Below, in pieces: positions 36,027 to 45,517 of a stretch of 64,000 nt of DNA (positions are counted from its first letter, which is position 1; each line of letters begins with the position of its first letter). Below the pieces are notes generated by a model, which was not told where the DNA came from, made no database searches, and saw only the letters and a program-made list of their open reading frames with translations. The stretch comes from Leptospiraceae bacterium (lineage in GTDB: Bacteria > Spirochaetota > Leptospiria > Leptospirales > Leptospiraceae), in NCBI GenBank assembly GCA_022402465.1, contig JAKRSH010000040.1, forward strand, positions 1 to 64,000. The letters run 5' to 3'. The translations under genes and the position numbers were made by a program.

Positions 36027-36431
36027 ATGATAAAAATTTTCTGTGATGGAGCATCCAAAGGAAATCCAGGACCTGCTTCCATTGGAGTTTGGGCAACAAA
36101 TGATAAAGGCTCAGGGAATGATGGAGAATCTGTTTTTGAAATCTCCGAAGCTATAGGTAATACAACGAATAATATGGCAGAATGGAAGTCTCTGCTTCGC
36201 GCTGTTGAAGTAGCTTTAGAAAAAAATCACAATCAAGTTCAAATCTTTATGGATTCAGAGTTAGTTGTAAAGCAAGTCTTGGGAAAATATAAAGTAAAGA
36301 AGCCTGAATTCATTCCTTTTTGGAAACAAATTCAAGAGAATAAAAAGAAATTTTCTTCTTTTTCCATACAACATGTTTTTAGAGAACAAAATAAGATGGC
36401 AGATTTATTAGCGAATCAGGCTCTTCTTTAA
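36027..36431 (+). CDS. rnhA: ribonuclease HI family protein
   Basis: A 134-residue RNase H fold with all four carboxylates: D7 (I-F-C-D-G-A-S-K-G-N-P-G-P), E52 (N-N-M-A-E-W), D76 (F-M-D-S-E-L) and D126 (K-M-A-D-L-L-A-N). It cuts RNA in RNA-DNA hybrids. It is the short, RT-like form without the basic handle. The Fur gene follows on the same strand after 42 bases. Confidence 0.9.
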   Translation: MIKIFCDGASKGNPGPASIGVWATNDKGSGNDGESVFEISEAIGNTTNNMAEWKSLLRAVEVALEKNHNQVQIFMDSELVVKQVLGKYKVKKPEFIPFWKQIQENKKKFSSFSIQHVFREQNKMADLLANQALL

Positions 36432-36473
36432 AAATTTACTTTACAAGTCAATTCTCCGATACAGCATAGAGGC

Positions 36474-36893
36474 ATGGAAGGTTTACTGCCACCTATAGAA
36501 ATTTTGCGAAGCGTTGGCTTAAAGGTTACAAAAAATCGAGAGCAGGTTCTTCATATCTTATTAGGAACTGATAGACCACTCAACCACCACGAAATTATGG
36601 AAAAGCTCCCTAAGGAGCAATCCTGGGACAGAGTAACCATTTACAGGGCACTTTCTGACCTAGAAGAGAAGCATATTTTGAATACTATGCTTACTGGAGA
36701 AAGAGTTACCTACTTCGAGCTCAAAGAGGACCTCAATTCTAAGAAGCACCATGGACATATTGTCTGCGATACCTGTGGACGAATCGAATGTGTAGAGAAA
36801 CTAGACAATCCCTTTCCTAAGAAATTGCAAGGTTTCAAAGTCCAAACCATGGACATCACCTTCCATGGAATATGCAAAGAATGCCAAGACTAA
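36474..36893 (+). CDS. Fur-family metalloregulator
   Basis: A 139-residue Fur/Zur/PerR-type regulator. The winged helix covers about 1-80 (D-R-V-T-I-Y-R-A-L). The dimer domain has H-H-G-H at 92-95 and the two zinc pairs C98-x-x-C101 and C134-x-x-C137. Which metal or peroxide it senses cannot be told; the H-H-G-H and following residues fit the regulatory site of the family. The CCA gene follows after 16 bases. Confidence 0.92.
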   Translation: MEGLLPPIEILRSVGLKVTKNREQVLHILLGTDRPLNHHEIMEKLPKEQSWDRVTIYRALSDLEEKHILNTMLTGERVTYFELKEDLNSKKHHGHIVCDTCGRIECVEKLDNPFPKKLQGFKVQTMDITFHGICKECQD

Positions 36894-36909
36894 GCTAATC
36901 TAGCCTTTC

Positions 36910-38217
36910 ATGCCAAATGTAATAGACTACCAACTGCCTTTACATTTAATTCCTAAAATTGAATCCAATAATCTTTTATATATTACCCAAACCTTAAATC
37001 AGATAGGTGAAGAGTGTTTACTAGTTGGTGGTTCTGTTCGTGATCTGGTCTTAGGAATAAAACCTCATGAATATGATTTAACAACCTCAGCTCTTCCTGA
37101 GACAATAAAATCCAAATTCAAGAGAGTTTTTGATACAGGTATCCTTCATGGAACTGTAACTATTGTTATAGACAATCTTTCTTATGAAATTACAACTTAT
37201 AGAACAGAGCAAGGTTTTAGCGATGGAAGAAGACCTGATTCTGTAAAGTTTGGCGCTACACTTGATGAAGATCTAGAGAGACGGGATTTTACAATCAACT
37301 CATTAGCATATGATTTTGTGAGTCAAAAACTTGTTGATAACCACAATGGATTGCATGATATTCAGAATAAAATAATCCGCACCATAGGTGACCCTATAGC
37401 CAGATTTACCGAAGATGGCCTGAGACCTATACGTGGCATTCGATTCGCCTCTACTCTTGGATTTACAATCTCCCCCGAAACAGAGGCAGCTTTTAATCAA
37501 ACCTCACAAATAACTAGTAAGGTAGCCGTTGAAAGATTTGTACAAGAATTACAAAAAGTTCTTCTGAGTAAGTCCCCAAGATTAGGTCTTCAAAAAATCA
37601 TAGAATACCAATACTTTCCCATTTTCACAAGTTATAAACCAAGAGATCAGCCAAATTGGGATCTAGAAAAACTTTTCGAAATAGCACCTAAAGAATGTTT
37701 GGGTTTAATGTGGGCGATTGCAAAAGAAATTTGCTTCAGTGACACAAAAATGACTCTCCAGAAAAATCTATATCGAGAACTGAAATTATCAACAGCTATT
37801 GAAAGAGAGGCACTTTTATTCGGGAATCTCTTCCCAGTTCTACTTTCTTATTCATCAAAAAGTATTTCTAACTTTGAACTGAAATCAAATTTACTCTCAC
37901 CTATTAAACAATTCTACCAATCCCAAAATTCTGAATCTCTTCCCTCCGTATGGAAATTTTTAATTGATTTCTTTCATCATTTTCAATCAACAATTGCGGA
38001 TCAAATCTCTAGAATCACTAGGGATCAAGATCCTTTGGTACTGGCTGATTTAGCTGTGAACGGGGAATGGATTCAGAAAAGCTTTCCACAAGCACAGGGC
38101 AAAGAAATTGGCACAATTCTTAGAGCTATTCTCGAATTTATTTGGGAAAATCCAGAAAAAAACTCTGAAAAAAAGATCCTTGTTCATTTAAACTCCCTGG
38201 ATTCTTTAATCAAATAG
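36910..38217 (+). CDS. cca: CCA tRNA nucleotidyltransferase
   Basis: A 435-residue class II nucleotidyltransferase. The signature G-G-S-V-R-D-L-V-L-G is followed by H-E-Y-D-L-T-T, a Glu/Asp metal pair where most members have D-x-D. R-R-D-F-T-I-N-S-L-A-Y and E-D-G-L-R-P-I-R-G-I-R-F-A complete the head and neck domains. It adds CCA to tRNAs, needed here because the tRNA-Gln gene does not encode it. A poly(A) polymerase activity cannot be ruled out. Confidence 0.92.
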   Translation: MPNVIDYQLPLHLIPKIESNNLLYITQTLNQIGEECLLVGGSVRDLVLGIKPHEYDLTTSALPETIKSKFKRVFDTGILHGTVTIVIDNLSYEITTYRTEQGFSDGRRPDSVKFGATLDEDLERRDFTINSLAYDFVSQKLVDNHNGLHDIQNKIIRTIGDPIARFTEDGLRPIRGIRFASTLGFTISPETEAAFNQTSQITSKVAVERFVQELQKVLLSKSPRLGLQKIIEYQYFPIFTSYKPRDQPNWDLEKLFEIAPKECLGLMWAIAKEICFSDTKMTLQKNLYRELKLSTAIEREALLFGNLFPVLLSYSSKSISNFELKSNLLSPIKQFYQSQNSESLPSVWKFLIDFFHHFQSTIADQISRITRDQDPLVLADLAVNGEWIQKSFPQAQGKEIGTILRAILEFIWENPEKNSEKKILVHLNSLDSLIK

Positions 38218-38345
38218 CTTATTTATTATACAACTTGGTAGTATTTCACCTTGAATTGTTCATTAACTAGGAAATAAATTTTTGATCTTCTGAGTTTCCT
38301 TATATAAAACCGTTCAAAATGTTTATTTATTAGGAATCTTCAAAC

Positions 38346-38361
38346 TGGTACACCTTTTGCA
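38346..38361 (+). promoter_or_regulatory. sigma-54 (RpoN)-type -24/-12 promoter
   Basis: TGGTACACCTTTTGCA matches the consensus TGGCAC-N5-TTGCW with exact GG-GC spacing; the main deviation is T for C in TGGCAC. Transcription would begin at about 38372, 17 bases before the porin ATG and just before its AGGAG site. Confidence 0.7.
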
Positions 38362-38388
38362 TTCTTATCCTCGAATAGGAGAAATAGA

Positions 38389-39813
38389 ATGATGATAAAG
38401 TTTTTTTCGAGACTTACCATTTTTGGTCTCATTCTGGGATCGACTGCACTTTTGGCACAAGCTAAGCCACAACCAGCACCTGCTGTTGTAGCTGCGCCTG
38501 CTAAGCCAGTCGAAAAACCATGGTATGAGAAAGTAGAATATTCTGGATTTGTTGACGTAAACTACATGTACAACGCAAACAATAAAGAAGGACGAAACCC
38601 TGATGCAACAGGTGGGCTAAATACCTACAATAAGCAATTCCAAGTTGCTGCTGTAGAATTAGACATAGAAAAAGTTGCTGACAAAGAATCCCCTTGGGGC
38701 TTCCGTGTTGACTTCCAAAATGGAACCAACAACCCTTACCAAGAAAATCCTTATACTGCTGTAGGTGGAACTTACAACATGAACTTGTTACAACAAGCTT
38801 ACGTTTCTTTCTACTTTGATGTATTGGAAGGACTAACAGTTGATGTAGGAAAAATGGCAACTCATATTGGTTATGAAGTTATTGAATCTATGGATAACTT
38901 AAACTATAATGTTGGTTACATATTCTTTAACACTGTTCCTTTTATCAATACTGGAGCTAGAGCTAATCTTGCATTAACCGAAGACTGGTCCTTAGGTTTC
39001 TTTCTTTACAATTCCGCTGGGGGAACTGGTTCCGACGCAGCAGCCTATGCAGCTGGAAAGAATGGTTACGGTGATGGAAATACTCGTAGAAAAGCAGTTG
39101 GAACTCAACTTTCTGGAACAATCGTAGAAGGTCTTCTGGATATTACTTGGAACACTTTGTATGGTATTGATGGTGTAAATGGTCGTCAATCCAATGCAAA
39201 TGTTTGGGCAAGTGAATATACTGGTATTCCACTTCTACCCAAAGAAGCAGGAAGCAATGATTATTGGTTAATCAATAACGTTATCCTTGAAATCACTCCA
39301 ACAGACGGTGTATACATTGCTCTTGACTATACCCAAGGGGAAAAGAGTGGAGCAGCTGGTAATGCAAACGATGGTAAAACTTTTAATACATCTTTGTCAC
39401 CCAATGCATTATCTCTAACTCGTGATGATGAAGCGGTAAAGTATACTTACAGAACTTATGGAGTTTGGGCAAAGTATGACTTCTCTGATGAATTTGCACT
39501 CGCTTTACGTTATGAAAGAATCGATGATTCAAGAAACGGCGGAGCTCTTGGTGTAGGTGGTAGAATTGGAGCAAATGAAAGATACGACCAACAATACTTA
39601 CTAGGTCAAACTGGTAACAAAGCGGCTGGAAGATTCTTCTTAGGTTCTGCTCAAACGTTTACTGTAACTCCTACTTACTATTGGGGAGAAAACGTAATTG
39701 TTAAATTGGATCTTAGAAGAGATCAAGCACAAGGTCAACAATTTGTTAACGAAAAAGGACAACCATCTAGTCACCAGAACGGTGCTACTTTAGGTATTGT
39801 CGCTAAATTTTAA
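38389..39813 (+). CDS. OmpL-like beta-barrel porin (BBP2 family)
   Basis: A 474-residue outer-membrane barrel: signal peptide ending L-L-A-Q-A, an Ala/Pro-rich spacer, then Y-S-G-F-V-D-V-N-Y-M-Y and repeated strands up to a C-terminal A-K-F. The G-F-R-V-D-F-Q-N-G and V-D-V-G-K-M-A-T-H-I-G-Y motifs fit the putative beta-barrel porin-2 family. It probably passes small solutes. GGAG lies before the ATG. A sigma-54-like promoter lies upstream, and a lipoprotein gene follows after 13 bases with its own AGGAG, so they form one unit that ends in a strong terminator. Confidence 0.87.
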   Translation: MMIKFFSRLTIFGLILGSTALLAQAKPQPAPAVVAAPAKPVEKPWYEKVEYSGFVDVNYMYNANNKEGRNPDATGGLNTYNKQFQVAAVELDIEKVADKESPWGFRVDFQNGTNNPYQENPYTAVGGTYNMNLLQQAYVSFYFDVLEGLTVDVGKMATHIGYEVIESMDNLNYNVGYIFFNTVPFINTGARANLALTEDWSLGFFLYNSAGGTGSDAAAYAAGKNGYGDGNTRRKAVGTQLSGTIVEGLLDITWNTLYGIDGVNGRQSNANVWASEYTGIPLLPKEAGSNDYWLINNVILEITPTDGVYIALDYTQGEKSGAAGNANDGKTFNTSLSPNALSLTRDDEAVKYTYRTYGVWAKYDFSDEFALALRYERIDDSRNGGALGVGGRIGANERYDQQYLLGQTGNKAAGRFFLGSAQTFTVTPTYYWGENVIVKLDLRRDQAQGQQFVNEKGQPSSHQNGATLGIVAKF

Positions 39814-39826
39814 TAGGAGAAACGGC

Positions 39827-40234
39827 ATGAAAAAGATGAATTTAAAATTACTACTCGCCGCTTCCTTGGTTGTAGCTTTCGCTACTTCTTGCACTCAGTC
39901 TAGTGCGGAGTCTAAGGAAGATCCTGCGATCCTACAGTTTGCAGCAACACAAATTGCTAATGCAAATGGTGTAACCCTAGACAATGAAACTGGCGTTTGC
40001 TTAGCGAATCTAGCAGCTATGAATACCTGTGTTGGTGGCGCCGGTCAAGGAGAAGGATACAACGGAAGTCTATGCTCTGATGCCCCTACAACTAGAGCTA
40101 AGTTAGCTTTGGCTGAAACAACTACATGTATTGCTGGAAAAATCAATGATACAAAGTGTAATCTATCTGCTAATAAGTATATAGATAAAGCGGCAGCTAA
40201 AGGTACTTTCGATGAATGCACAGGCGATATCTAG
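39827..40234 (+). CDS. small lipoprotein in the porin operon
   Basis: A 135-residue lipoprotein: signal M-K-K-M-N-L-K-L-L-L-A-A-S-L-V-V-A-F then A-T-S-C as lipobox (cysteine 24). The mature part has six more cysteines and is rich in Ala, Thr and Asn; it is likely disulfide-bonded. TAGGAGA precedes ATG 39827; the frame's upstream extension to 39797 lies in the porin gene. I recognise no family. Co-transcription with the porin suggests a role at the outer membrane. Confidence 0.75.
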   Translation: MKKMNLKLLLAASLVVAFATSCTQSSAESKEDPAILQFAATQIANANGVTLDNETGVCLANLAAMNTCVGGAGQGEGYNGSLCSDAPTTRAKLALAETTTCIAGKINDTKCNLSANKYIDKAAAKGTFDECTGDI

Positions 40235-40270
40235 ATTAAGATTAATCTAAGATTTACCTAAACAAATGGA

Positions 40271-40302
40271 ATCCCAAGTAGCAATACTTGGGATTTTTTA
40301 TT
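40271..40302 (+). terminator. rho-independent terminator of the porin operon
   Basis: ATCCCAAGTA and TACTTGGGAT form a perfect 10-bp stem around GCAA, followed by TTTTTTATTTTTT. The U-run overlaps the end of the minus-strand lipoprotein gene. Confidence 0.9.
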
Positions 40303-40858
40303 TTTTACTCTCTTCTTGAATATTCTTTTCTGAGTTAATTCTATTCTCTCGATTTTGCACTAGTTTCTTAATACTAAAACCAGTCTCTACACCATCGGGT
40401 GGAATGTGATTTACACGATCAACTTTTCCTCTTCGAATAATAACAGTAATTTGATCATCAGGGTCCGATTCAGGTGCATATTTCGAGATAGGCCTATTAT
40501 AAATCAAATAATCCCTTTGGTCACCACCAGAGTGGGTTTCATCCGGTTCACCCAAATAAGAGATCACATATCGCTTTGTTTTCGATTGTAAGGCTCCCTT
40601 GATCTCTTCTCTAAGTTTAAGACCTGCAAGCTGTTCTTGGCTTAGTTCTTCTCTTTGTTTGCGTTTGATTTCTTGCTCAGTAAGCAGGTCTTGTTCCGAT
40701 TTTTGTAAAAAGGTGGAGCACTTCACCTCATCTTGAAAAGTCTCCATACAATTTTTGAATAAATCTTCTCTATTGGAAATTTTGACGTCTTGAGTTGCAC
40801 AATTAAGAGAAACTCCAACACATACAAGCAATGGAATATTATAAATTTTAGAATACAT
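40298..40858 (-). CDS. lipoprotein with SmpA/OmlA-like C-terminal part
   Basis: A 186-residue lipoprotein with S-L-N-C as lipobox (cysteine 20). A charged, Glu/Lys/Gln-rich helical stretch follows (about 45-90), then Y-L-G-E-P-D-E-T and D-Y-L-I-Y-N, which resemble the BamE/SmpA fold. It lies 6 bases after secA on the same strand. Outer-membrane assembly is a possibility, not shown. Confidence 0.7.
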   Translation of the reverse strand: MYSKIYNIPLLVCVGVSLNCATQDVKISNREDLFKNCMETFQDEVKCSTFLQKSEQDLLTEQEIKRKQREELSQEQLAGLKLREEIKGALQSKTKRYVISYLGEPDETHSGGDQRDYLIYNRPISKYAPESDPDDQITVIIRRGKVDRVNHIPPDGVETGFSIKKLVQNRENRINSEKNIQEESKK

Positions 40859-40864
40859 GATCGA

Positions 40865-43621
40865 TTAACCTCTCTTGTTTCTTCGACTTGACTTTCTCTC
40901 ACTAGCGCCACCAGCGCTTACTGAGACAGAAACTTTAGGTTTCGTGGATAGTTCTGAGGGAGAGGAGCCTGGTAAGATTCCTCCTCCATTGGATTTGTTC
41001 CCGAAAGTTGACATTCCTTGGTGGTGTTCTTCCCCAATTTTTCTATATTCCTTAGACTCTTCTTTGATGGGAGCATTTTCAGTTACTTCAACGCGGAAGA
41101 GGAAAGTAATGATTTCCAGCTTTAGGCTCTCTACCATAGCATCAAACATTCGAAATCCTTGGAGTTTGTATTCGACTAAGGGGTTCTTTTCACCATAACC
41201 CACCGCCCAAATTCCATCTCGAAGATGATCCATAGCATAGAGATGCTCTTTCCAACGGTGGTCCATGATATCTAAGAAAATATTTCGTTCCAAAGATTTC
41301 CAAACATCTTCCCCGATTTGAACCGAGCGATTTTTATAAGCTTCTTTTAAGCTTGCAAAAACATCATCGAATAATTGCAACTGGGGTTTAGCAACTTTCT
41401 GGTAGGAGTCTGTGGAGATTTTAGATTCAATTCCAAGAGATCGTATCCATTCATTCAAGCTATCTAAATCCCAGGCTGAAACATTGTTTCCTTCGCAGCT
41501 TGCAAGAATTTGTGATTCTGTAATCTCTTCTATATACTCCGTAACCTTGGAATGAACTGATTCTTTTTCGAGAATATTATTTCGAATTTCATAAATAAAC
41601 ATTCTTTGACGATTCATGACATCATCATATTCTAATAAATGCTTTCTTATATCAAAGTTATGACCTTCCACTCGCTTCTGAGCTTTTGCTATAGCAGATG
41701 AAACCCATGGGTGCTCGATCTCTTGTCCTTCAGGCATCTTTAAAGATGTCATTATCTTAGAGATCCTATCTGAACCAAAGATTCGCATCAGGTCATCTTG
41801 CAGGGATAGATAAAATCTACTGGAGCCTGGATCTCCTTGTCTACCAGATCGACCACGAAGCTGATTGTCAATCCTTCTAGATTCGTGACGCTCTGTTCCG
41901 ATAATGTGTAAGCCACCGGCTTCTTTAACTATGGTGTTCTTCTTCTTCCACTCGGTAGCCTCATTGAGTATGGTTTGGCAATGAGTCTTGAATTCTTGCT
42001 TTTGGATTCTTGCCATCTCAAGATTTGCTTCTTCTATTTTATTCTTTAGAACCATATCTCGGAAAGGAATCAATTCATGGTGTCTCTCGGCTAATTCTTC
42101 TATGGACTCTTTGTACTTTTGTGAGCCACCAAGAACGATGTCCGTTCCCCTTCCCGCCATGTTAGTTGCAATTGTAATCGCACCTGGCTTACCAGCATTT
42201 GCAATAATTTCTGCTTCTTTCTCATGGAACTTCGCATTCAAGACATTATGCGTCAAACCTTGGGAAGTGAGCAGTTGGCTTAGTGCTTCAGATTTTTCTA
42301 TAGAAACAGTTCCAACTAAAATTGGCTGCTTATTTGCATTTCTCTCTTTAATCTCATCGGCTATGGCAGCGAATTTTTCTTTTTCGGTTTGGTAGACTCT
42401 GTCTCCATTGTCGATTCGTTTCACGGAAACATTGGGAGGAATCACAACAACATCGAGAGAATAAATCTTATGGAACTCTTCTGCCTCGGTATCTGCCGTT
42501 CCAGTCATACCAGCTAACTTATCATAGATTCGAAAATAATTCTGAAATGTAATAGATGCTAAAGTCTGAGACTCCCTGGCTATGGTAACAGCTTCTTTGG
42601 CTTCAAGAGCTTGGTGTAAGCCATCTGAATACCTTCTTCCTGGCATGAGTCGACCAGTGAATTCATCAACAATAATAACTTCACCACCTTGCACTACATA
42701 ATCAACATCCTTCTTGAAGATATAATGTGCCTTTAAGGCTTGGTGAACGTGGTGAACTAGATCCACGTTTTCAGGAGCATAAAGATTTTCTATGGATAGT
42801 AATTTTTCAACACTACTAACACCTGTTTCTGTAAGCAAGGCACTTCTTGCTTTTTCATCAAGTTCATAGTCTTCCAATTCTTTTAACTTAGGAATAACCT
42901 TATTGACTCTTGTGTATTTGTCTGTAGTCTCATCGGTTGGTCCAGATATAATGAGGGGGGTTCTTGCTTCATCAATTAAAATGGAGTCTACCTCATCCAC
43001 AATAGCAAAAAAATGATCTCTTTGAACCTTATGTTCTTTGAAAGAAACCATATTATCCCTTAGATAATCAAAGCCATATTCATTATTGGTTCCATACGTA
43101 ATATCGGAAGCATAGGCTTCTTGTCTTAATTTATGATCCATATCATGCTGTATAATTCCTACAGATATGCCCAAGAATTCAAATATTGGTTTCATCCAAT
43201 TCGCATCTCTACGCGCCAAATAATCATTCACTGTTACAACATGTACGCCTTTACCGGCAAGTGCGTTCAGATAAATTGCCAATGTTGAAGTAAGAGTCTT
43301 TCCTTCCCCAGTCTTCATTTCAGCAATCTTTCCATCATGAAGAGCAATACCGCCCATCATTTGAACATCAAAGTGACGCATACCCATAGTTCGAACTGAG
43401 ACTTCTCGAACAGTAGCAAAAGCTTCGGGTAAAATATCATCCAAGGTCTGACCCTGTGCAAGCTGCTCTTTGAACTTGATTGTTTGCTTACCAAGCATTT
43501 CATCAGATAATTCTTTCAAGTTAGGTTCGAGTGAGTTAATCCTTGCTACAATAGGAGCAATTCTTTTCATATCTCTTTCGTGTTTGGATCCTAAGAAGAA
43601 CCCCAGTAATTTATCGATCAT
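40865..43621 (-). CDS. secA: preprotein translocase ATPase SecA
   Basis: The 918-residue motor of the Sec pathway. M-K-T-G-E-G-K-T (Walker A), [13 protein letters not shown] (DEAD-like box), [10 protein letters not shown] and [12 protein letters not shown] are all present. The C-terminus ends in a Ser/Lys/Arg-rich tail without the four-residue zinc site that binds SecB and lipids in many species. It sits in a tight minus-strand run: GATase gene, 4-base gap, secA, 6-base gap, lipoprotein. Confidence 0.98.
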   Translation of the reverse strand: MIDKLLGFFLGSKHERDMKRIAPIVARINSLEPNLKELSDEMLGKQTIKFKEQLAQGQTLDDILPEAFATVREVSVRTMGMRHFDVQMMGGIALHDGKIAEMKTGEGKTLTSTLAIYLNALAGKGVHVVTVNDYLARRDANWMKPIFEFLGISVGIIQHDMDHKLRQEAYASDITYGTNNEYGFDYLRDNMVSFKEHKVQRDHFFAIVDEVDSILIDEARTPLIISGPTDETTDKYTRVNKVIPKLKELEDYELDEKARSALLTETGVSSVEKLLSIENLYAPENVDLVHHVHQALKAHYIFKKDVDYVVQGGEVIIVDEFTGRLMPGRRYSDGLHQALEAKEAVTIARESQTLASITFQNYFRIYDKLAGMTGTADTEAEEFHKIYSLDVVVIPPNVSVKRIDNGDRVYQTEKEKFAAIADEIKERNANKQPILVGTVSIEKSEALSQLLTSQGLTHNVLNAKFHEKEAEIIANAGKPGAITIATNMAGRGTDIVLGGSQKYKESIEELAERHHELIPFRDMVLKNKIEEANLEMARIQKQEFKTHCQTILNEATEWKKKNTIVKEAGGLHIIGTERHESRRIDNQLRGRSGRQGDPGSSRFYLSLQDDLMRIFGSDRISKIMTSLKMPEGQEIEHPWVSSAIAKAQKRVEGHNFDIRKHLLEYDDVMNRQRMFIYEIRNNILEKESVHSKVTEYIEEITESQILASCEGNNVSAWDLDSLNEWIRSLGIESKISTDSYQKVAKPQLQLFDDVFASLKEAYKNRSVQIGEDVWKSLERNIFLDIMDHRWKEHLYAMDHLRDGIWAVGYGEKNPLVEYKLQGFRMFDAMVESLKLEIITFLFRVEVTENAPIKEESKEYRKIGEEHHQGMSTFGNKSNGGGILPGSSPSELSTKPKVSVSVSAGGASERKSSRRNKRG

Positions 43622-43624
43622 CGA

Positions 43625-44320
43625 TTAAACCTCATTTTCAATCATGTTGCGGAAGATAACTTTTGATGTTGCTTCCATAGTTTTTAATTTATCAAGCCAA
43701 TCCTGCGGATTGACATTTGCAGTACGAATAAATTCTTTGTGAACATTCTTCCATACATTCAACATATCTGCATTAGGCTCCAAATGTGCTTGGATACCGA
43801 ACACTCTGTCCTCATAAGAAAACATTTGAGAAGAATATTTATCAGAAGAGAGAAGATGTTTTGTTCCATTAGGGATAGCAAAGGTATCTTCATGCAGATG
43901 AAAAGCTGAGATGGAATCTGACTGGATCCCTCGGAAGACTGGTGAAGATTTATCCAAAATTTTGCAATCAGAGAATCCAACCTCAGGTCCCTGCTCTCCT
44001 TTAGTAACTTGGGAACCCATAACCTGAGCAATAATTTGCGATCCCAAACAAACCCCAATCAGCTTAGTCTTCTTCAAGCTTAGGACACCTTCCACCAAAT
44101 CGAAATAAGGTTCAAAAAAATGAAATAAGTCAGGGTCAGAGACAGACTGAGGTCCACCCATAAGCAGAATAAGGTCAAAATTCAAATGAGAATAAGGAAT
44201 TAAATGCAATCCTTTCTGGTATGCATTATGGTAGGTTATGCGATATCCTTTTTCCTTTAGAATATCAGCAATGAGACCAGGTCCTTCGCAATCAATAAAT
44301 CGAACAACAAGGCATCTCAT
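43625..44320 (-). CDS. class I glutamine amidotransferase domain protein
   Basis: A 231-residue stand-alone GATase. The nucleophile C91 lies in G-V-C-L-G-S-Q and the partner H179 and E181 in Q-A-H-L-E-P, so the triad is complete. Such free-standing domains hydrolyse glutamine or gamma-glutamyl compounds for an unknown acceptor. Its ATG overlaps the end of the thioredoxin-like gene by 4 bases. Confidence 0.85.
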   Translation of the reverse strand: MRCLVVRFIDCEGPGLIADILKEKGYRITYHNAYQKGLHLIPYSHLNFDLILLMGGPQSVSDPDLFHFFEPYFDLVEGVLSLKKTKLIGVCLGSQIIAQVMGSQVTKGEQGPEVGFSDCKILDKSSPVFRGIQSDSISAFHLHEDTFAIPNGTKHLLSSDKYSSQMFSYEDRVFGIQAHLEPNADMLNVWKNVHKEFIRTANVNPQDWLDKLKTMEATSKVIFRNMIENEV

Positions 44321-44907
44321 AGATTTCTTGCTCCTAAGGTATGAAAGAAAAATTGTATTCTTGGATCTGAATCAATTTGAGAAATTTCTTCTTTCTCAGA
44401 TAAAGATCCTATAAAATTATAATAGATATTCCAAGGTTTGGTTCGGATAAGAATGGTTTCTGGAGTTGCTGTAACAAAGGCTTCATTGGATACAGCAAAG
44501 GGTCGATTCATAAGTAAAATCGGTATCGAAATTTTGCGCTTAATTACCTCTGCTTGCATGATTGCCTTAGCACGGGCGAGTGGTTCCTCGGTTTGAAAGT
44601 CTCCCGATGTTGTTTCGGAGACCTGAATGGGATCTACCACCAAAAATAGACCAAATTTTGGGTCCTTTTTCAAACGGGCATGTATCCTTTCCAAGGCAGG
44701 CAATTCTTTGAAACATGGGATACAAGTTGGCGAGTAGACATTGAGTGCAAGAGTCTCAAAACCAGTATCAGCAAGAGTAACAACTTGGTTAGTCGCTAGA
44801 TCTATCCCTGTCCAATTCGCCTCTAGACCCATCTGAGATTTGGGAGAGTCCAAACAGTTGGCAACTAAGAAAATGGTAGAAAGAAGGAATACAAATAATC
44901 GTGACAT
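44317..44907 (-). CDS. thioredoxin-like lipoprotein (TlpA type)
   Basis: A 196-residue protein: signal ending L-V-A-N-C (cysteine 18, lipobox) and a thioredoxin fold with C62-I-P-C65 in S-P-T-C-I-P-C-F. It probably reduces or isomerises disulfides or supports cytochrome assembly in the periplasm. It heads the tight minus-strand run that leads into secA and is divergent from the omega-like gene. Confidence 0.82.
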   Translation of the reverse strand: MSRLFVFLLSTIFLVANCLDSPKSQMGLEANWTGIDLATNQVVTLADTGFETLALNVYSPTCIPCFKELPALERIHARLKKDPKFGLFLVVDPIQVSETTSGDFQTEEPLARAKAIMQAEVIKRKISIPILLMNRPFAVSNEAFVTATPETILIRTKPWNIYYNFIGSLSEKEEISQIDSDPRIQFFFHTLGARNL

Positions 44908-44980
44908 AAATTTGGGGGAGAGCCTTTATTTCCAAAGTAGAATGAAACCCTTCGTAAGCAAGCTTTTATGATTTAGACTC

Positions 44981-45008
44981 TTGACAATATGCCCTCATTT
45001 TTTAGACT
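44981..45008 (+). promoter_or_regulatory. possible sigma-70 promoter of the omega-like gene
   Basis: TTGACA at 44981-44986 and TAGACT at 45003-45008 with a 16-base spacer. The -10 box matches the consensus at 4 of 6 positions. It lies about 40 bases before the ATG at 45047. Confidence 0.45.
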
Positions 45009-45046
45009 GGTGTTCTGCAATCTTTTTTTTAGGATCCAAGGAAATT

Positions 45047-45514
45047 ATGAGCCAAAACAACGACTTTGATATCGTGAAACTTATAGAACTATCTAGACAT
45101 AAGAAATACGAGAGTACAGTAGCAGGATTTGGTGCCATAGACAAGCTCGAAAGAATCGCAATCCCTAAGAAAATGAGATCTCGAAAGATTGCTGTGCAAG
45201 CTCTTCATGCTCTTTCGGAGAACCTAGTTCAATACAAATACCTATCCTCTGATGAGAAAGATAGCATTCAGGCTGAAGTTAACCGTAGAAATCCGAATTA
45301 TAACCGAAACAATCCAATTCTTGCCCCTACTTCTGCCCCTATTTCCGATGAAATCTCAGAAGAAGATGAACTTCCCGCTGATGAAACTGCCTTCAAGCCA
45401 GACTATGTAGATGATAGATACAATGAAGATAATATGCAAGAAGAAGGCGACATTGATGATGAGGACGAAGATGATGACGATGCAGATGATGAGGACGAAG
45501 AAGAGGAAGACTAG
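45047..45514 (+). CDS. RNA polymerase omega (Rpb6-type) subunit-like protein with acidic tail
   Basis: A 155-residue protein. Residues about 10-75 (K-Y-E-S-T-V-A-G-F-G-A-I-D-K-L-E, then K-I-A-V-Q-A-L-H-A-L-S-E-N-L-V) have the omega/Rpb6 pattern of two helices and a loop, which would make it a subunit helping assemble RNA polymerase. From about 108 it is a Pro/Ser then Asp/Glu-only tail of some 45 residues, which omega usually lacks. I chose ATG 45047 with AAGGAA before it; the frame runs 22 codons further to 44981 over the promoter. Its TAG stop is followed in the same frame by the DUF115 gene. The omega assignment is moderate. Confidence 0.55.
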   Translation: MSQNNDFDIVKLIELSRHKKYESTVAGFGAIDKLERIAIPKKMRSRKIAVQALHALSENLVQYKYLSSDEKDSIQAEVNRRNPNYNRNNPILAPTSAPISDEISEEDELPADETAFKPDYVDDRYNEDNMQEEGDIDDEDEDDDDADDEDEEEED

Positions 45515-45517
45515 AAG

